Positions 41,843-53,632 of a stretch of DNA of 64,000 nucleotides are shown here, piece by piece. The notes under the pieces are model-generated. The model was given only the letters and a program-made list of their open reading frames with translations, ran no database searches and was not told the DNA's origin. Every line of letters begins with the position of its first letter. The first letter of the stretch is position 1. The translations under genes were made by a program, and so were the position numbers. Location of the stretch: positions 6,580,767 to 6,644,766 of the forward strand of contig CM028382.1 in the NCBI GenBank assembly GCA_013146195.2, read 5' to 3'. This DNA comes from Codonopsis lanceolata (lineage: Eukaryota; Streptophyta; Magnoliopsida; Asterales; Campanulaceae).

Positions 41843-43323
41843 ACAAGTTCCATGGTAAGACTCCTTATGAAATATGGAGAGGTAGAACACCTAACATTGC
41901 TTTCTTTAAGATCTTCGGGTGTAAATGCTTCATTCACTACAATGGTGGTGATTACAGAGGTAAATTTGATGAAAAAGCTGATGAAGGTATCTTTGTTGGT
42001 TATGCTAAACATAGCAAAGCGTATAGAGTCTATAATAGAAAAACTCAAATAATTGTTGAATCTATGCATGCTACTTTTGATGAATCAAGTGTATTTGAAT
42101 CTTATAAGACTCCTGATGTTACTAATAATTTTGAAATATTCGAGACAGGAAACAGTACAAGTTCAATTCAAAATAATCCTTCATCTTCAACTCCTCCTGC
42201 AGAAACCTTAGACATTCAGAATGAACTTCAGCAGGCTGACAATCTTCAGCCAGCTGACAATCCTATTCTTGTAACTATCGATCAGTCAGCTGACACACCT
42301 GACCTTGAAATCAATCAGTCAGCTGACATTCATACATCTCCACTCTTACAAACTGAACCTCTTGCAGATCTTCCTAAAGAAATCAGGGAAGCTAGACATC
42401 ATCCAGTTTCAAACATCATTGGAGATCCTTTTGCTGGCCTAAAAACCAGAAGTAGCTTCAGAAATGAAACTCTTGATTCTCATGCCTTTGTCTCTTCCAT
42501 TGAGCCCAAAAAGATTGATGAGGCCTTGGAAGATCCTCAGTGGATTGAGGCCATGCAAGAAGAGCTGAATCAGTTTGAAAGATGCAAAGTTTGGGAACTT
42601 GTGCCTAGACCCACAGATCAACAAGTCATTGGAACTAAATGGGTGTTCAGAAACAAGTTGGACGAAGACGGAAATGTTACTAGAAATAAAGCAAGGCTAG
42701 TAGCCCAAGGATATAAACAGGAGGAGGGCATTGACTATGATCAAACTTTTGCTCCTGTGGCAAGACTTGAAGCCATTAGATTATTTCTTGCCTATGCAAC
42801 CTTCAAGGACTTTAAGGTATATCAAATGGATGTAAAAAGTGCATTCTTAAATGGAGACCTTCAAGAACAAGTATTTGTCGAGCAACCTCCCGGTTTCACT
42901 GATCTTAAAAAGAAGGACCATGTATACAAGTTAAGAAAGGCTCTTTATGGTCTTAAGCAAGCACCAAGAGCATGGTATGAAACCCTATCCAAATTCCTTA
43001 TGGAAAAAGGATTTCAAAGAGGTAAAATCGATACTACTCTTTTCTCTTTAAAGAATAACGGTAATATTCTACTAGTTCAAATTTATGTTGATGATATAAT
43101 TTTTGGATCTACTAATGAGATTTTGTGCAAGAGATTTGAGCATCTTATGAAAGGAAAGTTTGAGATGAGTATGATGGGAGAACTAACTTACTTCTTAGGT
43201 TTGCAAATCAAGCAAACTGAGGAAGGAATTTTTATCCATCAATGTAAATACACTAGAGAGTCGATCAAGAAATACAATCTTGAAGCCAATTCAAACACTC
43301 GATGGGAGTTGAATGTCATCTAG
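41833..43323 (+). pseudogene. Copia reverse transcriptase, long open frame
   Basis: After the KFHGKTPYEIWRGRTPN linker and FKIFGCKCF block comes a polar spacer with repeated QSAD-type motifs. The RVT_2 polymerase follows: EAMQEELNQFERCKVWELVP, KARLVAQGYKQEEG, MDVKSAFLNGDL, LYGLKQAPRAWYE, and the intact active site IYVDDIIFG with both aspartates. The frame is open from about 41791 to 43323, then shifts at about 43300 into RNase H. Among the polymerases in this window it is the least damaged. Confidence 0.92.
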
Positions 43324-43909
43324 TCACGATGAAAAGGGTAAGCCAGTTAATACTGGCGAGTCTGAGGTATAGTTGGATCTCTTCTTTATTTAGCGCTAGT
43401 AGACCGGATATCATGTTTGCAGTATGTATATGTGCTCGATTTCAAGTTAATCCTAAGGAATCTCATATGATTGCAGCAAAGAGAATCATTAGATATCTGA
43501 TTGATACTGAAAAGTTTGGCATTTGGTATCCCAGAGACTCATCTTTCAATCTAACAGGATATTCAGATGCTGACCTTGCAGCTTGCAGAGTTAATAGAAA
43601 AAGTACCGGTGGAACATGTCGGTTCCTTGGAAGCAGGCGATATCTTGGGCATGCAAGAAGCAAGCTTCGGTTTCCACTTCAACTCTTGAAGGCTGAATAT
43701 ATTGCCATTGGAAGTTGTTCTCAATTCTTTGGATGAAACGGCAACTATTGGATTATGAAATGCCTATGGGAACCTGTCCTATTTATTGTGATAATACTTC
43801 TGCTATATCAGTTTCTAAAAACCCTGTCATGCATTCGAAAACCAAGCACATAGACATCAGATATCATTTTTTAAAAGATGCTGAAATTTTCAATAGTACC
43901 AAGTATTAG
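43302..43909 (+). pseudogene. Copia RNase H, truncated at its end
   Basis: Reads SASRPDIMFAVCICARFQ, AAKRIIRYLIDTEKFG, then TGYSDADLAACRVNRKSTGG with the first catalytic aspartates. A frame change occurs near 43730, then CPIYCDNTSAISVSKNPVMH and KTKHIDIRYHFLKDAEIF. The usual final 50 residues (the LAD-I-TK block) are missing. After 43909 the sequence is unrelated. Confidence 0.88.
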
Positions 43910-43910
43910 G

Positions 43911-44179
43911 ATCACACAATAACTGCAAGTAATCAAGTAATATTAGCAAGCAAGTAATTAATTAACTTACTTGGTTCGATATGTATACTTTTGATTTTGC
44001 AAATACTCCAAACCACCGCTTGTTACACTTAAAACCCCGTCGTATAACAAAATCACCGTGGACAAAAAAATAGTAATTAAGACGTTTAATAATGATAATA
44101 ATAAATAAACACTTAACTTAATAAATCTACTTGTATATTCTCACTTTTCATCCGCAACATCTAGCCAATCTACCATCAA
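43911..44179. other. Junction stretch between Copia and the DUF1985 pseudogene
   Basis: AT-rich, no gene. It starts right where the Copia RNase H is cut off. It may be the far end of the DUF1985-type transposon, or a piece of another element; no terminal inverted repeat was identified. Confidence 0.4.
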
Positions 44180-46560
44180 TTATTCCTTTCCCTTATTAAT
44201 CCAAATGCATAAGTTTTGTATATCTCCATCTACAAATACTCTCTCCAATCGTAGAGACTTAATGGGGTAAGGTAGCATCGTTGTGTAGGGAAAAGGCGTG
44301 TAGACTAATGCTTTTCTACCCCTCTTCACTCCCGTTTGCAACATATTTCTAGACTCGACCTCTTTTCTTTTTTTACCCTTACCCTTACCCTTTGCCTTGC
44401 GTGAAACTTCATCAATGTCCTTTTCCCTTGCCAACATCTTAGTCACACTTTCGGGTAGTGGATGGGAGAAGTATGATAATGGGAGAGGAAGAGGTAGTGG
44501 AAGGGCGAAGGGGAATGAGAAGTGTGGTAGTAGGAGAGGCAATGGTAGTAGGAGGGGGAAGAGGAAGTGTGGTGGTAGGAGATGCAATGGTAGTGGGAGA
44601 GAGAAGTATGGTAGTGAGAGGGGGAAGAGGAAGGGGAAGTGTGATAGTAGGAGAGGCAGTGGTAGTAGGAGGGGGAAGGGGAAGGGGAAGTGTGGTAGTA
44701 GGAGAGGCAATGGTAGTGGGAGAGGAAGATGTAGTGGGAGTGATGAGTATGGTAGTGGGAGAAGGTGTGGTAGTGGGAGGGGGAAGGAGAAGTGTGGTAG
44801 TGGGAAGTACAGTAGTGGGAAAGGCAAAAGTTGTGGGAATGGGAAGTGTGATAATGGGAGGAGAAAGTGTGGCAATAATGGGAATGAGAGTGGTAAGTGT
44901 GGTAGTGGCAGTGAGAAGGGGATGGGAAAATGTGGTGGTAGTGAAGGTTTTGTTAAGAGTGGTGTTGAGAGTATGAGTATGAGTCCACATCATAGGATCA
45001 TCGCGTGAGAATGGTGCATGTTCCCTCAATGCCTCTTATAATTGCTATTGCATTACTCTGTTATTTGAAAAAAAAAAAGTAAGTAGGTAAAAAAGAATAA
45101 ATATCACAAATAATTACTCAAAACCATAACATAAATATTTTACCACTTTTTGATCCAAAGCCGAGACCTCATTCCTCAACCCACTGATTTAAATGCTTTG
45201 AGTATCAAGCTTTTGGTTCATCTACCTCAACGTATCAAAAATGGAAATAAGCATGTCATTAGAAGAAGGGGTGACATGTCCTTCACTACATCATGGTGGG
45301 GAGTGGTCTGACAATGAGTGGTCTCGTGGGGACTGGAACGGTGAAGAGTTACGTGGTGAAGACCATTGGGCTTCATCGTCAACAAAATTTTCAGCCTCAA
45401 CATCAAATGATGTTGCTCAAACTTCACCAAAACGCTGCTGAAACGCAAGAACGTACGACTCATTTTGTTCGACCGCCGTTGGTGTCAATTGAACAAGAAC
45501 ATCATCCTAGCAATTGATCAAAAACAACTTTATTAATCAACAACTATACAAACAAAATTACATTTTGATCAACTATCACAAAAATTGAAAACATTTACTC
45601 AATTTACATCCAATTTTTCGATTATTTCAAGGAACTTTAGAGTTTTTTTTCGACTTTCATTTGCACATTTTTTGAAGAATGGCCACATCATCGTCAGATC
45701 TAATAGTTGAGAGTTGAAATATATCTCCAAATCCATGAAATTCACTAAACATCTCAAATGCATAAACCTAAAAATAAGTTACATGTTAGAAACATCAAAT
45801 TATTAACTAATCAATATAAATTTTAGAATATTTCAAATTACAATTGTTTACATATAATGCAAAATAGAAGCCATACCATACATTCATAATTGAATGAGTT
45901 TTTTTCTCATCAATATTCTTAATTGAATTGATAAGATAAGAATATGACCTTGTCCCTCATGGATATATGCTAAACAACTCCAAATCATCAAAATATCCAA
46001 AACAACCATGTCAATTGAACTATTCGCTTCCTTATCTCTCAATAAACAATCATATATAAGGGTTGAGCCCAATTTATATTTATTATCCACATTATTTGCA
46101 TTCTCAAATGTTGTTTTCAAATCAGATTGCTTCACAACACTCCAACACTCCGTACCATTATATATTCCTCAATCAACCTCTTCGTGATGGGAATTTGATT
46201 CCAGCGATCTTCTTCCGATCCAGCAGATAAGGCAGTGATTAAGGTGTAGTCGGATAACGAAAATCATACATTTTTCTCACCTATATGAAACCAGAGCTCA
46301 TCCTTTCTGCCGGTGGGTGACTCAATAAAAATCATAACCAATACATGGAACAACAAGCTCATCTTCATATTTGTATTGATGCCACATAATTTTCCAAATG
46401 AGGAATTCCAAAACAATTCTTTGTGTACATCGTCTAGTTTAGAATAGAAACTATCAATTACTTTCAAATCTTTTCTACAACTGACCTTTGCGTTGTACAA
46501 TTCATTTTTTTGGTCAAATACAATGCCATTTTGTCTGTATTAGAAACATAAAACATTAAA
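44180..46560 (-). pseudogene. DUF1985/Ulp1-type transposon gene, broken and C-terminally truncated
   Basis: Read on the minus strand from about 46555, it starts with KLDDVHKELFWNSSFGKLCG and ELWFHIGEKNV, followed after a stop by FSLSDYTLITALSAGSEEDR. This is the DUF1985 pattern (W-F-..-RFSL-E-LITGL) seen in plant Ulp1-like genes of Kaonashi-type Mutator elements. A low-complexity stretch follows (44458-44960), and then the basic KGKGKGKKRKEVESR segment and ALVYTPFPYTTMLP. The Ulp1 cysteine-protease domain (H-D-C) expected next is absent. The stop in the first domain is a one-base change of a CGA codon. Frameshifts lie near 46150 and in the repeat. Confidence 0.65.
44458..44960 (+). repeat. 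C-poor minisatellite, about 500 bp
   Basis: Built from ggtagtggga, ggaagtgtgg and gagaggcaatggta units; the plus strand is almost free of C. The composition keeps at least four long frames open on the two strands. In the DUF1985-type gene the minus strand would encode a threonine/proline- or leucine/proline-rich linker. Confidence 0.9.
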
Positions 46561-47537
46561 GATGAATTAAAACACAAACAAACAACTAGGAACTAAAATT
46601 GAGTTTTGTTCGGGAAGGATAACCCAACATTCTTAGGAATGTTCGGTTACCTGGACCGAACATTATTTCATTGTTTTTAAAGCAATGTTCATCACTCATA
46701 TATTAAATTGACTGTTATTTAAGTCAAATTCATAAAAAAAATGAGATTATAAAAGTCAAATTATATATGGTTATGAATAAATTTCATCATGGTTGAGTTG
46801 GTTTAGTAAGAATGATGAAAATGACCTTAAACCCTAAACCATAAGAAAATTAAAATAATATAAGCTTTACCTTGATGATAAGAAACTTAAGGTTGAGTTT
46901 TCCTCTGAAAATACGAATTCAGTTGACGTTATTAGCGAGGTCGAGTTTATCGAGGTCATTTGCTATCAACGTCGAGTTACTTGACTTGTTGGTTGAACGT
47001 GATAAAGATGAATAATGACGGAAATAATTCAGATTTTAAGGTCTATTAAAGGTCGACTTGATCGACTCAAAAGATCGAGTTAATCGACCGTATTATATAC
47101 CGTATGTACTATTGCACAAAAGTCGAGTAATGTCGATTTAATTGACCGTTGATCGACCTTAAAATCCGAGGGGTATTTTTGATCGTTGCAAATGTTCCCA
47201 TATTCAACAAAGTCACCGACATGAAAGTATATTGCATGGGTGTACTCCAATTATGCGGCAGACAAGTTAGATTCAGAGGTGGGTTCAAGTCAGTACCTTT
47301 TCTCTTCCGAATCCGATCTCAATTCACGAAAATTCTGTGTTTAATTGAGGTCAATTAGAGCTTAATTGTGAAATCGAAATCTTGAATGAGTTAAATATTG
47401 ATATCCACCTCTTCAATTTAGGCACTAATGAGCAGGGGGGAAAATTATCAGCAACATGTTTGTATGATAAATCTTCAATAATTTCATTCTAAATTCTTTT
47501 TTTTTTCTATCACAGATATAAAATGTATTGATTTTTT
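46561..47537. other. Gene-free stretch with a hairpin and GTCGA-rich patch
   Basis: A stem-loop with perfect 10-bp arms aatgttcggt/accgaacatt and a 7-base loop lies at 46638-46664. About 46940-47160 has many gtcga/tcgac pentamers. No gene is supported. Confidence 0.5.
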
Positions 47538-47965
47538 TAATACCCCGAGCCCGAAAACTCGGTCTGGTAACACACACGGACCCACTGAGCAAGTTGGTGC
47601 TTAATAGTAGAGTGTGACAAACTTATAAATTACACACAATTCTCGGATGCATGATTCAAAAGGTGACTCCCACCTCCCGCGGTGTAGCTATTTGGCCCGC
47701 ACAGCACAAAGCCACGGGGATCAAGAGGTGGCTCTCACATTTTCGGCCGGGATTCGTTCTGATACCATTTGTAATGTCCCGAGTCCGAAAGCCCGGGCCA
47801 CTACGGGTAACCATACACTAGTTTATTGAGCACGCAATAACTTGGGTCAGTAGGTCTACCATAAGCCGACCCAAAAGCCTATATGTTGGTGCCAGTAGTA
47901 AAGTGTGAACATCTTATAAATTACAAACAATTCTTATACCTATCTGATGTAGGTGGGGTATTACA
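47538..47965 (-). mobile_element. TRIM-like miniature LTR retrotransposon
   Basis: On the minus strand a 196-bp LTR (47770-47965) starts TGTAATACCCC and ends GACATTACA. A primer binding site TGGTATCAGA lies two bases after it (47767-47758). Then come only about 110 bases of internal sequence and a shortened second LTR copy (about 47538-47645), matching the first at 'aatttataa', 'tccga.' and 'ccccgag'. No coding region is present. This is the TRIM/SMART architecture, in which tiny elements move using enzymes of other retrotransposons. The second LTR lacks about 90 bases. Confidence 0.8.
47770..47965 (-). repeat. 5' LTR of the TRIM-like element
   Basis: 196 bp with TG and CA ends, next to the primer binding site. 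3' of it (lower coordinates) lies the truncated partner LTR. Confidence 0.8.
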
Positions 47966-48095
47966 ATTTTGATTTGTTTAGTATAAGGTTTAGAGAGCCA
48001 CAAGGTATGTTTGAAGAAAAGTTGTAGTTGTTTATTCCCTTGCCCCCAAAAAATAATCCATTTTTCTTAATAAGGAAAGTTAACCTAGATAAGTA

Positions 48096-48360
48096 CTACT
48101 CCCCTCGTCCCTAAATTATCGTCCTACTTTCCTTTTTCGTCCGTCTCAAAATAATTGTACAGTTTGAAACTTACCTTTTTAGAACATCACTTTTACCAAT
48201 TTACCCTTATTTTTTCACCCTACTTTAATTATGAGCTACATACACATGAGCTTTAAATAAAACTACACATTAAACCAATATAAATAATCAAGTCAATTGT
48301 TTTTTCTTAAACTGTGCACCGGGTCAATTAGGAACGATTATTTAGGGACGGAGGAAGTAG
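48096..48360. mobile_element. 265-bp Stowaway MITE
   Basis: TA duplications at 48094-48095 and 48361-48362 flank inverted ends: ctactcccctcgtccctaaa on the left and, read inward from the right, ctacttcctccgtccctaaa. The inverted match extends through 'ttatcgtcc/taatcgttcc', about 30 bp. No coding capacity. Stowaway elements are moved by Tc1/mariner transposases. Confidence 0.9.
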
Positions 48361-48390
48361 TATAAATTAATGTTTCACTTACATTTATTA

Positions 48391-48540
48391 CTCCCTCCGT
48401 CTCTAAATTATCATTCTCTTTTTTTTTCATCCGTACCAAAATAATTATCTAATTTAAAACTTTTTCATTTTAAAAATATTTTAAACCATTTTACCCACTT
48501 TCAATCACGTGACACCCTAAACAATAATTAAATTGCCTCA
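48391..48540. mobile_element. Left part of a second, related Stowaway MITE
   Basis: After TA the sequence ctccctccgtctctaaatta and inner blocks ('catccgtaccaaaataatta', 'ttttaccc') parallel the preceding MITE. The matching right terminus was not found downstream, so only the left half is recognised. Confidence 0.7.
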
Positions 48541-51130
48541 CCCCCACTTCCCATTGCAACCTCTACCAAATTCCCGCTACCTTCTTCCTTCTTTATTTCT
48601 TTCTCTCTCCTCATGATTCTTCGCACCTTACATTTCTCCAGCAACAAGAGACGAGTCCTTCACTTTTCTTTACCTGTCATCACTATGCCCAAACCATCTG
48701 AATAATTAGGAACGAAAATAGAACCTTCTCTTGCATTTCTGTAAAGGCAGATTCACGAGCTCAGATGGAACCTAAACCTCGGTCTTTATGCTTCAGCCAT
48801 TTCCTCTCTCTCATTCATCAACAACGACCACCCCCAACAAGAGACGAGTCCTCCGCCGATCGTACCAGCTGCGTTCTTATGAGCTCGGCCACTCGCCGGC
48901 GGCGCGCCGACCAGCAGAGTTTACAGGAAATATGCGCCTGAAACAGCCAACAAACACCGCCACTACGTGCTCCTCGACCAGACGAAGACAACGCCACCAA
49001 AATCACAGAAAACGGAGCTGAAACGAGCCTCCAATCGCCACCTAAAGCCACGGTAGGCGGTACTACTTCGCCAACTCACCGACACGCTACCAGTGAAACG
49101 ACTTCATCTTCAGTTGGAGGTTTCAGTGATGGTAGCGATGGCACAGTCACGGGTATTCCCAATGGTGGCAAGGGAGGAACTGAAGGTGCAGAAGGCTGAT
49201 GAATTGAATGAATTTCTGAATTGGTGTGAAAGTTGCAGAAGTGGTAGTGGAAGGCTGATGATTTGACGTGAAGATGGAGAAGTCATAAACTACTCAGTCA
49301 TCTCACTTTTATTCATAGGGGCAAAAGTGGAAATTCAGACAAATACCAATATTAATAATTGGAAGTAATATTAAGAAAATTATCAATGCTTATGTAGACT
49401 TTCTAGTATCATAAATTTCATGCACCCCAGGATTCCCATTTGCTTCATATCTCCAAGTGTATATGTTGAAGGGAGAATACAAGGATATTCTTTTATTAGG
49501 TTATTCTTCTTGTTGTTTGTAGAATTGCTTCTATGCTTAATTTTTTCCCTAGTTATCGATTGATAACACTTCTATATCTAGTATAGCACTGTTCTAATCC
49601 ACATTTTGTGTTCTTTACATGGTAAAGATTTTAAGCTATTCTGGATTAAGTTTAATTTATGAATTCTGAAGTCTTACTTGAATCTCTTTGAGCCCAAATC
49701 TGTTCTCTACTTTGATATCTCTAAGCTTGGTTCACATTCTCATACTTCCAGCACTCCACTCCCTTTTGCGGTGAAAGCTATAGAACCAAAGATTACCATC
49801 TGATTTATATTCAAAATCCAATGGATAAACTGGTATTACTTGGAAAATCTTTGCTTAGGAATAGCTTCTATAGTTCTATCCTACGAGAGTATGAGTATCT
49901 GATTCTTATGCAATCGGTAAGGGTATGAGTATGGGTGGGGCAGTTTTACACTACAGATAAGATAAATCATAATGTATTGGCAGACCAGATACTTATAACA
50001 GTATCCGCATCCGTATCTGATCCTTGTGCATGAGTCCAGATATAAGTAAAAAAAATCTTGCTTGGTGGTTCATTTTATTCTTTATCGGTATTGATTCATC
50101 GCTTTTTATGTATCTGGAATAGAAGCCACTGTTGGTAAGTGCGAATGATTTGCAAATCAAATGATAACAAACTTTCCATCCTTTTCTTGACTTACGTAAA
50201 TGAACCACTAGTCATGATCGACAGTCGAGCTATCATCATTCCTGGCTATGCTCACCTGGAGTACACTTCCCATGGCATTAATGCTTTCCTTGCCTCTTTC
50301 AGTTCAATTCACCACCTACAAGTCATGTTGGTCAAACCTTGGGTTTTTGTCATGCATACGTATCATACCTTACAAGTTTTTGTGATTGTCCTTTCGCATC
50401 TCTCCTTGTGTTCTCTTAAAGCTGTAAATGGCTTTAGTCAGTTCAATCAGTTGAGTTCGAGTTGAGACACGATCTTCAATTTTTCATAAAATTGTGATGC
50501 TTTATTAATGTCAGTTCGAGCTTTCAATAGCTCTTCCATATCCGACTCGGAGTGGAACTAGTTGGTTCTCGTGATTCTAGTGTAGTTGACTTGTTAAACA
50601 AGTACAGCCGAGTTGAGTCTGGTAGCGTCTTGTTTTTTATAAGATACTTTTTTTATAACAACATGCACATTTTTTAAATATAATAAAACTAGTTTTTACA
50701 TAGAATTACCAAAACTTCGATGAGTTGGGTTATACGAGTTCGAGTGATTTTGGTCCACAAATAGTGGAGCAGTGCAGCAAACTAAACTATACTTGGCTTG
50801 ACTTGGTAATTGAGTCTGGTAACGTCATCAAAAGTTTGTTGAGTGGGGTTGTGTTAGGTAATTGAACTACCTTGTTTCAATTATGTCTTTTGTTATTGTG
50901 ATTCAGAAACTTACATATTTGCTTCAATGCAATACTTTTATCTTAGTTTTCAAGAAATCTTGTTTGGTCATATATTCAGTTCCTTGTTGCTTCAATTAAG
51001 CAGCTGTTGTCAATGTCATTTGCTGGTCAAATAGTGGATTTCGTGCCAAAATGCATTTCTGTATCTTTTCCCCTCCGAATCAGCCATTTGGGTGTGAATT
51101 GCATAACATGTGCAGAAAATTTTCAGGCTC
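48541..51130. other. Gene-free stretch with a GC-rich segment
   Basis: 48600-49250 is GC-rich compared with its surroundings and contains aacaagagacgagtcct twice (about 48642 and 48835). It has open frames on both strands under 80 codons, none recognised. It might be the exon or UTR of an unknown gene, or an element's captured DNA. The rest is AT-rich. 50440-50870 repeats gagttgag/cgagt motifs, possibly a decayed MITE. No RNA gene is seen. Confidence 0.4.
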
Positions 51131-51131
51131 T

Positions 51132-51176
<45 letters not shown>
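51132..51176. repeat. (AT)n(GT)n microsatellite
   Basis: A short AT run followed by 18 uninterrupted GT units. Confidence 0.97.
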
Positions 51177-51179
<3 letters not shown>

Positions 51180-53282
51180 ATAGAAAAGTTTTAGGCTCTT
51201 TTGCAGGGTTCTTTTGATCTTCATTAGGACTACTTATGGACATCAGTGAGGGTCCCCTCCTCCCCTCCTAAAAATGAACGGACCTTTAGATCTTTTTTAA
51301 AACCCTTTTTTAAGATTTAGTTGATCTTCTTTGGTATCTGCATCACTCATGCTAACTTCCGAGCAAGGAAAAACAAACTTCAAACTTTACTCTCACACTT
51401 CATAATGCAGAAACAATTCTGTTTTTGCATAATGGAAGTGAATTACTGGTGGAAGCTTTTAATTGTTCTTCTTAACACACATAACAGAAAGTTAATGTAC
51501 CCTTTTTGTTTAATAAGTTAATTTACCTTTTTTGAGACATGACTCACATTATTATTATTCCTTAAAATTGGAAGTGATTTGATCGTAGCACTTAGTTTTG
51601 GTTGTAATAGCAAAAGGAGTCTTCTGACTGGACTCATAGAGACATAAACCAGCATTTGCATTTGTTGATATATTGCAGATTTCTGGATATGCCTTTTGTG
51701 ATCAGTTATAGAGAGGCCTAAAGCATAAAATTACTTTGATTATCTCTCTAGACTTCCACAGAACTTAACTTCCTTGCAATGTTACAGAATTTTTCCCTAG
51801 GATGGCTTTGTTTTACTTTTTGTTTATTCGCACTAGATGTAGATGATAATGACTGATTAATCTCTTCGCTGGATGAATTGTGTCCGATTTGGTGAATCTT
51901 CACATCTCTTGGTTCAGAAATTATAGTCATCTTTGATTCAATTTCCAATGGAAAACTTACAATATACACTTGTGATTGTAGGAAAAGTCAAGAGAGCAGT
52001 TGGTAGAAAAAAATTAACCGTGGCTCTGGTTGCAGAAGAAGACAGATTGAGGAAAATAGTAGAAGGCAATCTGAGAAGCAAGCAGTCATCATTGCAGCGA
52101 AATATGGTGATGAACAATCCAAGGATGACCTGCATAGACTTAAGGTCAATTAGCTGATCTCCGGACCTCTCGGAATGCCAACAGTTTTGAGATGGCACCT
52201 CCAGATCATATACTCTACTTGAAATATCCGGAGAAGTAGATTTTGGCCCTAGGGCATGCATTATATGCTCAAAGACAAGGTCTGCGATTCTTTTTCTACC
52301 ATGTTACCACCAGGTTTTGTGTTCAAAGTGCAATGAGGATGTTGGAACTTCATTTCCTTGTTGCCAGATCCAGATAGAACAGAGAGTAAGTGTCTTCGGT
52401 ACAAGCTCATAGACTCAATTAGATACCCAAACTATGAAGTTTCGTTGTTTCTCTACGTGATTATATGGAGCTTTCTGCTGTATTGGCAATGCAGCATCAG
52501 TAGAAAATCATGAATCAGTTTGTGCATCTTATATGTTCTTTATCCCTTGGACAATGGAAAGTCTCCTTTTGGCCTTTTGCATTTAGTTTTTTGCGGATGG
52601 GTTTCTTATTAGTTTACCAACAGCATCATGTCTGATTTTCTCAAAATTAAGATTCTTACCATGGTTACTTGCTAAGGCAGAACCCTAATAGAGTACCATA
52701 TTTTATGTATCCCACTTGCCCATACATTTGTCTACCTTTATTTTATATCAAACATTCCACAGCATCTCAATAACGGTCTCAATGAGATGGCCTTAATGTT
52801 AGTATCCGTTTTGATCATTAATTGACAGTCACTACATTCATGTATATGTGTATGCACACACACACACATAGAGCCTTTGATTGTATGCAAAGTTCATGTA
52901 GTTGTAGTCTTTGGCCTTAGCATTTCGTTTCATACCCTTGTTCCTCATCTTGTTTCAACTCTCCTTCCATCAACTCCCTCACAAGCTAATCTAATTCATC
53001 CCTCTTGGCATCATTTTCAACCCTATCCCCCATTATGTGACACCTACAATTCATCATCTGTTTCAGGAAGAAAGGCCAGAGATCATCAGCACTCCACTGT
53101 TAATGCTTATAAGAGCTGAATTCCAACCATTATGTTTTAACAATACACCATAGGTGGTTGAGGACTTCTTGTTGAGGGGTCCAACTTACCAATTTACCTT
53201 CTTCTTTTGTTTCATCAATCAATAATGTGGCAGAGTAGCCAATTGGCAGTCACCAAATCGCTCCTGATTATCAACAAGAAAT
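51177..53282. other. Gene-free stretch with short unrecognised frames
   Basis: 51930-52260 keeps 70-107-codon frames open on both strands. The plus frame has a lysine/arginine- and glutamate-rich segment (AEEDRLRKIVEGNLRSKQ), the minus frame a serine-rich one; neither is recognised. A (CA)n run lies at about 52855-52869. Exons of an unknown gene cannot be excluded. Confidence 0.35.
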
Positions 53283-53632
53283 TCAGTTCACTATAAGAAA
53301 GTGTCCAAGCAAGCTAACTTGGTTTGGTGTCAAACCCATGATACTCCCAACATCTATATATAAAACTGGAATGTGTTCCTTTGGAACTGGGCCATAAGAT
53401 ATCTTCACCCTCTTTTTTCCAGAAATTCCAAGTTCTTCTATGAGATATGATCGTCTGGCCGTTAGTAAATGGGGCCAAGAGTGTATTGGGGGAGAAATGC
53501 CTGATAGAAAGTCCAGCATCTCATGCTTTGAGGCATAAAAACGCACCAAAATGATAGCTAAACATTCGGAAGGAGTTTGATAGATTTCTCCCTTGATGAA
53601 GTCTAGCATGAGGTCGTTAGGGTCTGTAGGCC
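53283..53632 (-). pseudogene. Unrecognised exon-like coding segment
   Basis: On the minus strand a frame of about 110 codons has a balanced, protein-like composition: GPTDPNDLMLDFIKGEIYQT, FYASKHEMLDFLSGI, HSWPHLLTARRSYLIEELG, then KRVKISYGPVPKEHIPVLYI and DVGSIMGLTPNQ. An AG acceptor-like site lies at 53633-53634 and a GTTAGC donor-like site at 53318-53313. It reads like one internal exon of a real protein, but I do not recognise the family. No neighbouring exon was found, so it may be an orphan gene fragment. Confidence 0.4.

Larger units (their letters stand above)
37338..43910 (+). mobile_element. SIRE-like Ty1/Copia element, 3'-truncated
   Basis: A 1-kb 5' LTR starting TGACGG and ending CA is followed by the tRNA-Met primer binding site and a long gag, then protease, integrase, reverse transcriptase and RNase H. 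The long gag with a coiled-coil tail and a 1-kb LTR suggest the SIRE/Maximus lineage. It ends inside RNase H at about 43910; no 3' LTR, polypurine tract or TSD is present, so a deletion or recombination removed the end. It has far fewer stops than the other elements here, so it is comparatively young. It is inserted in the Gypsy 3' LTR. Confidence 0.9.

Noticed and set aside
44397..45029. Serine/glycine-rich plus-strand frame and threonine/proline-rich minus-strand frame as separate genes
   Set aside because: Both come from the C-poor minisatellite. Only the minus strand has continuity with the DUF1985-type pseudogene.
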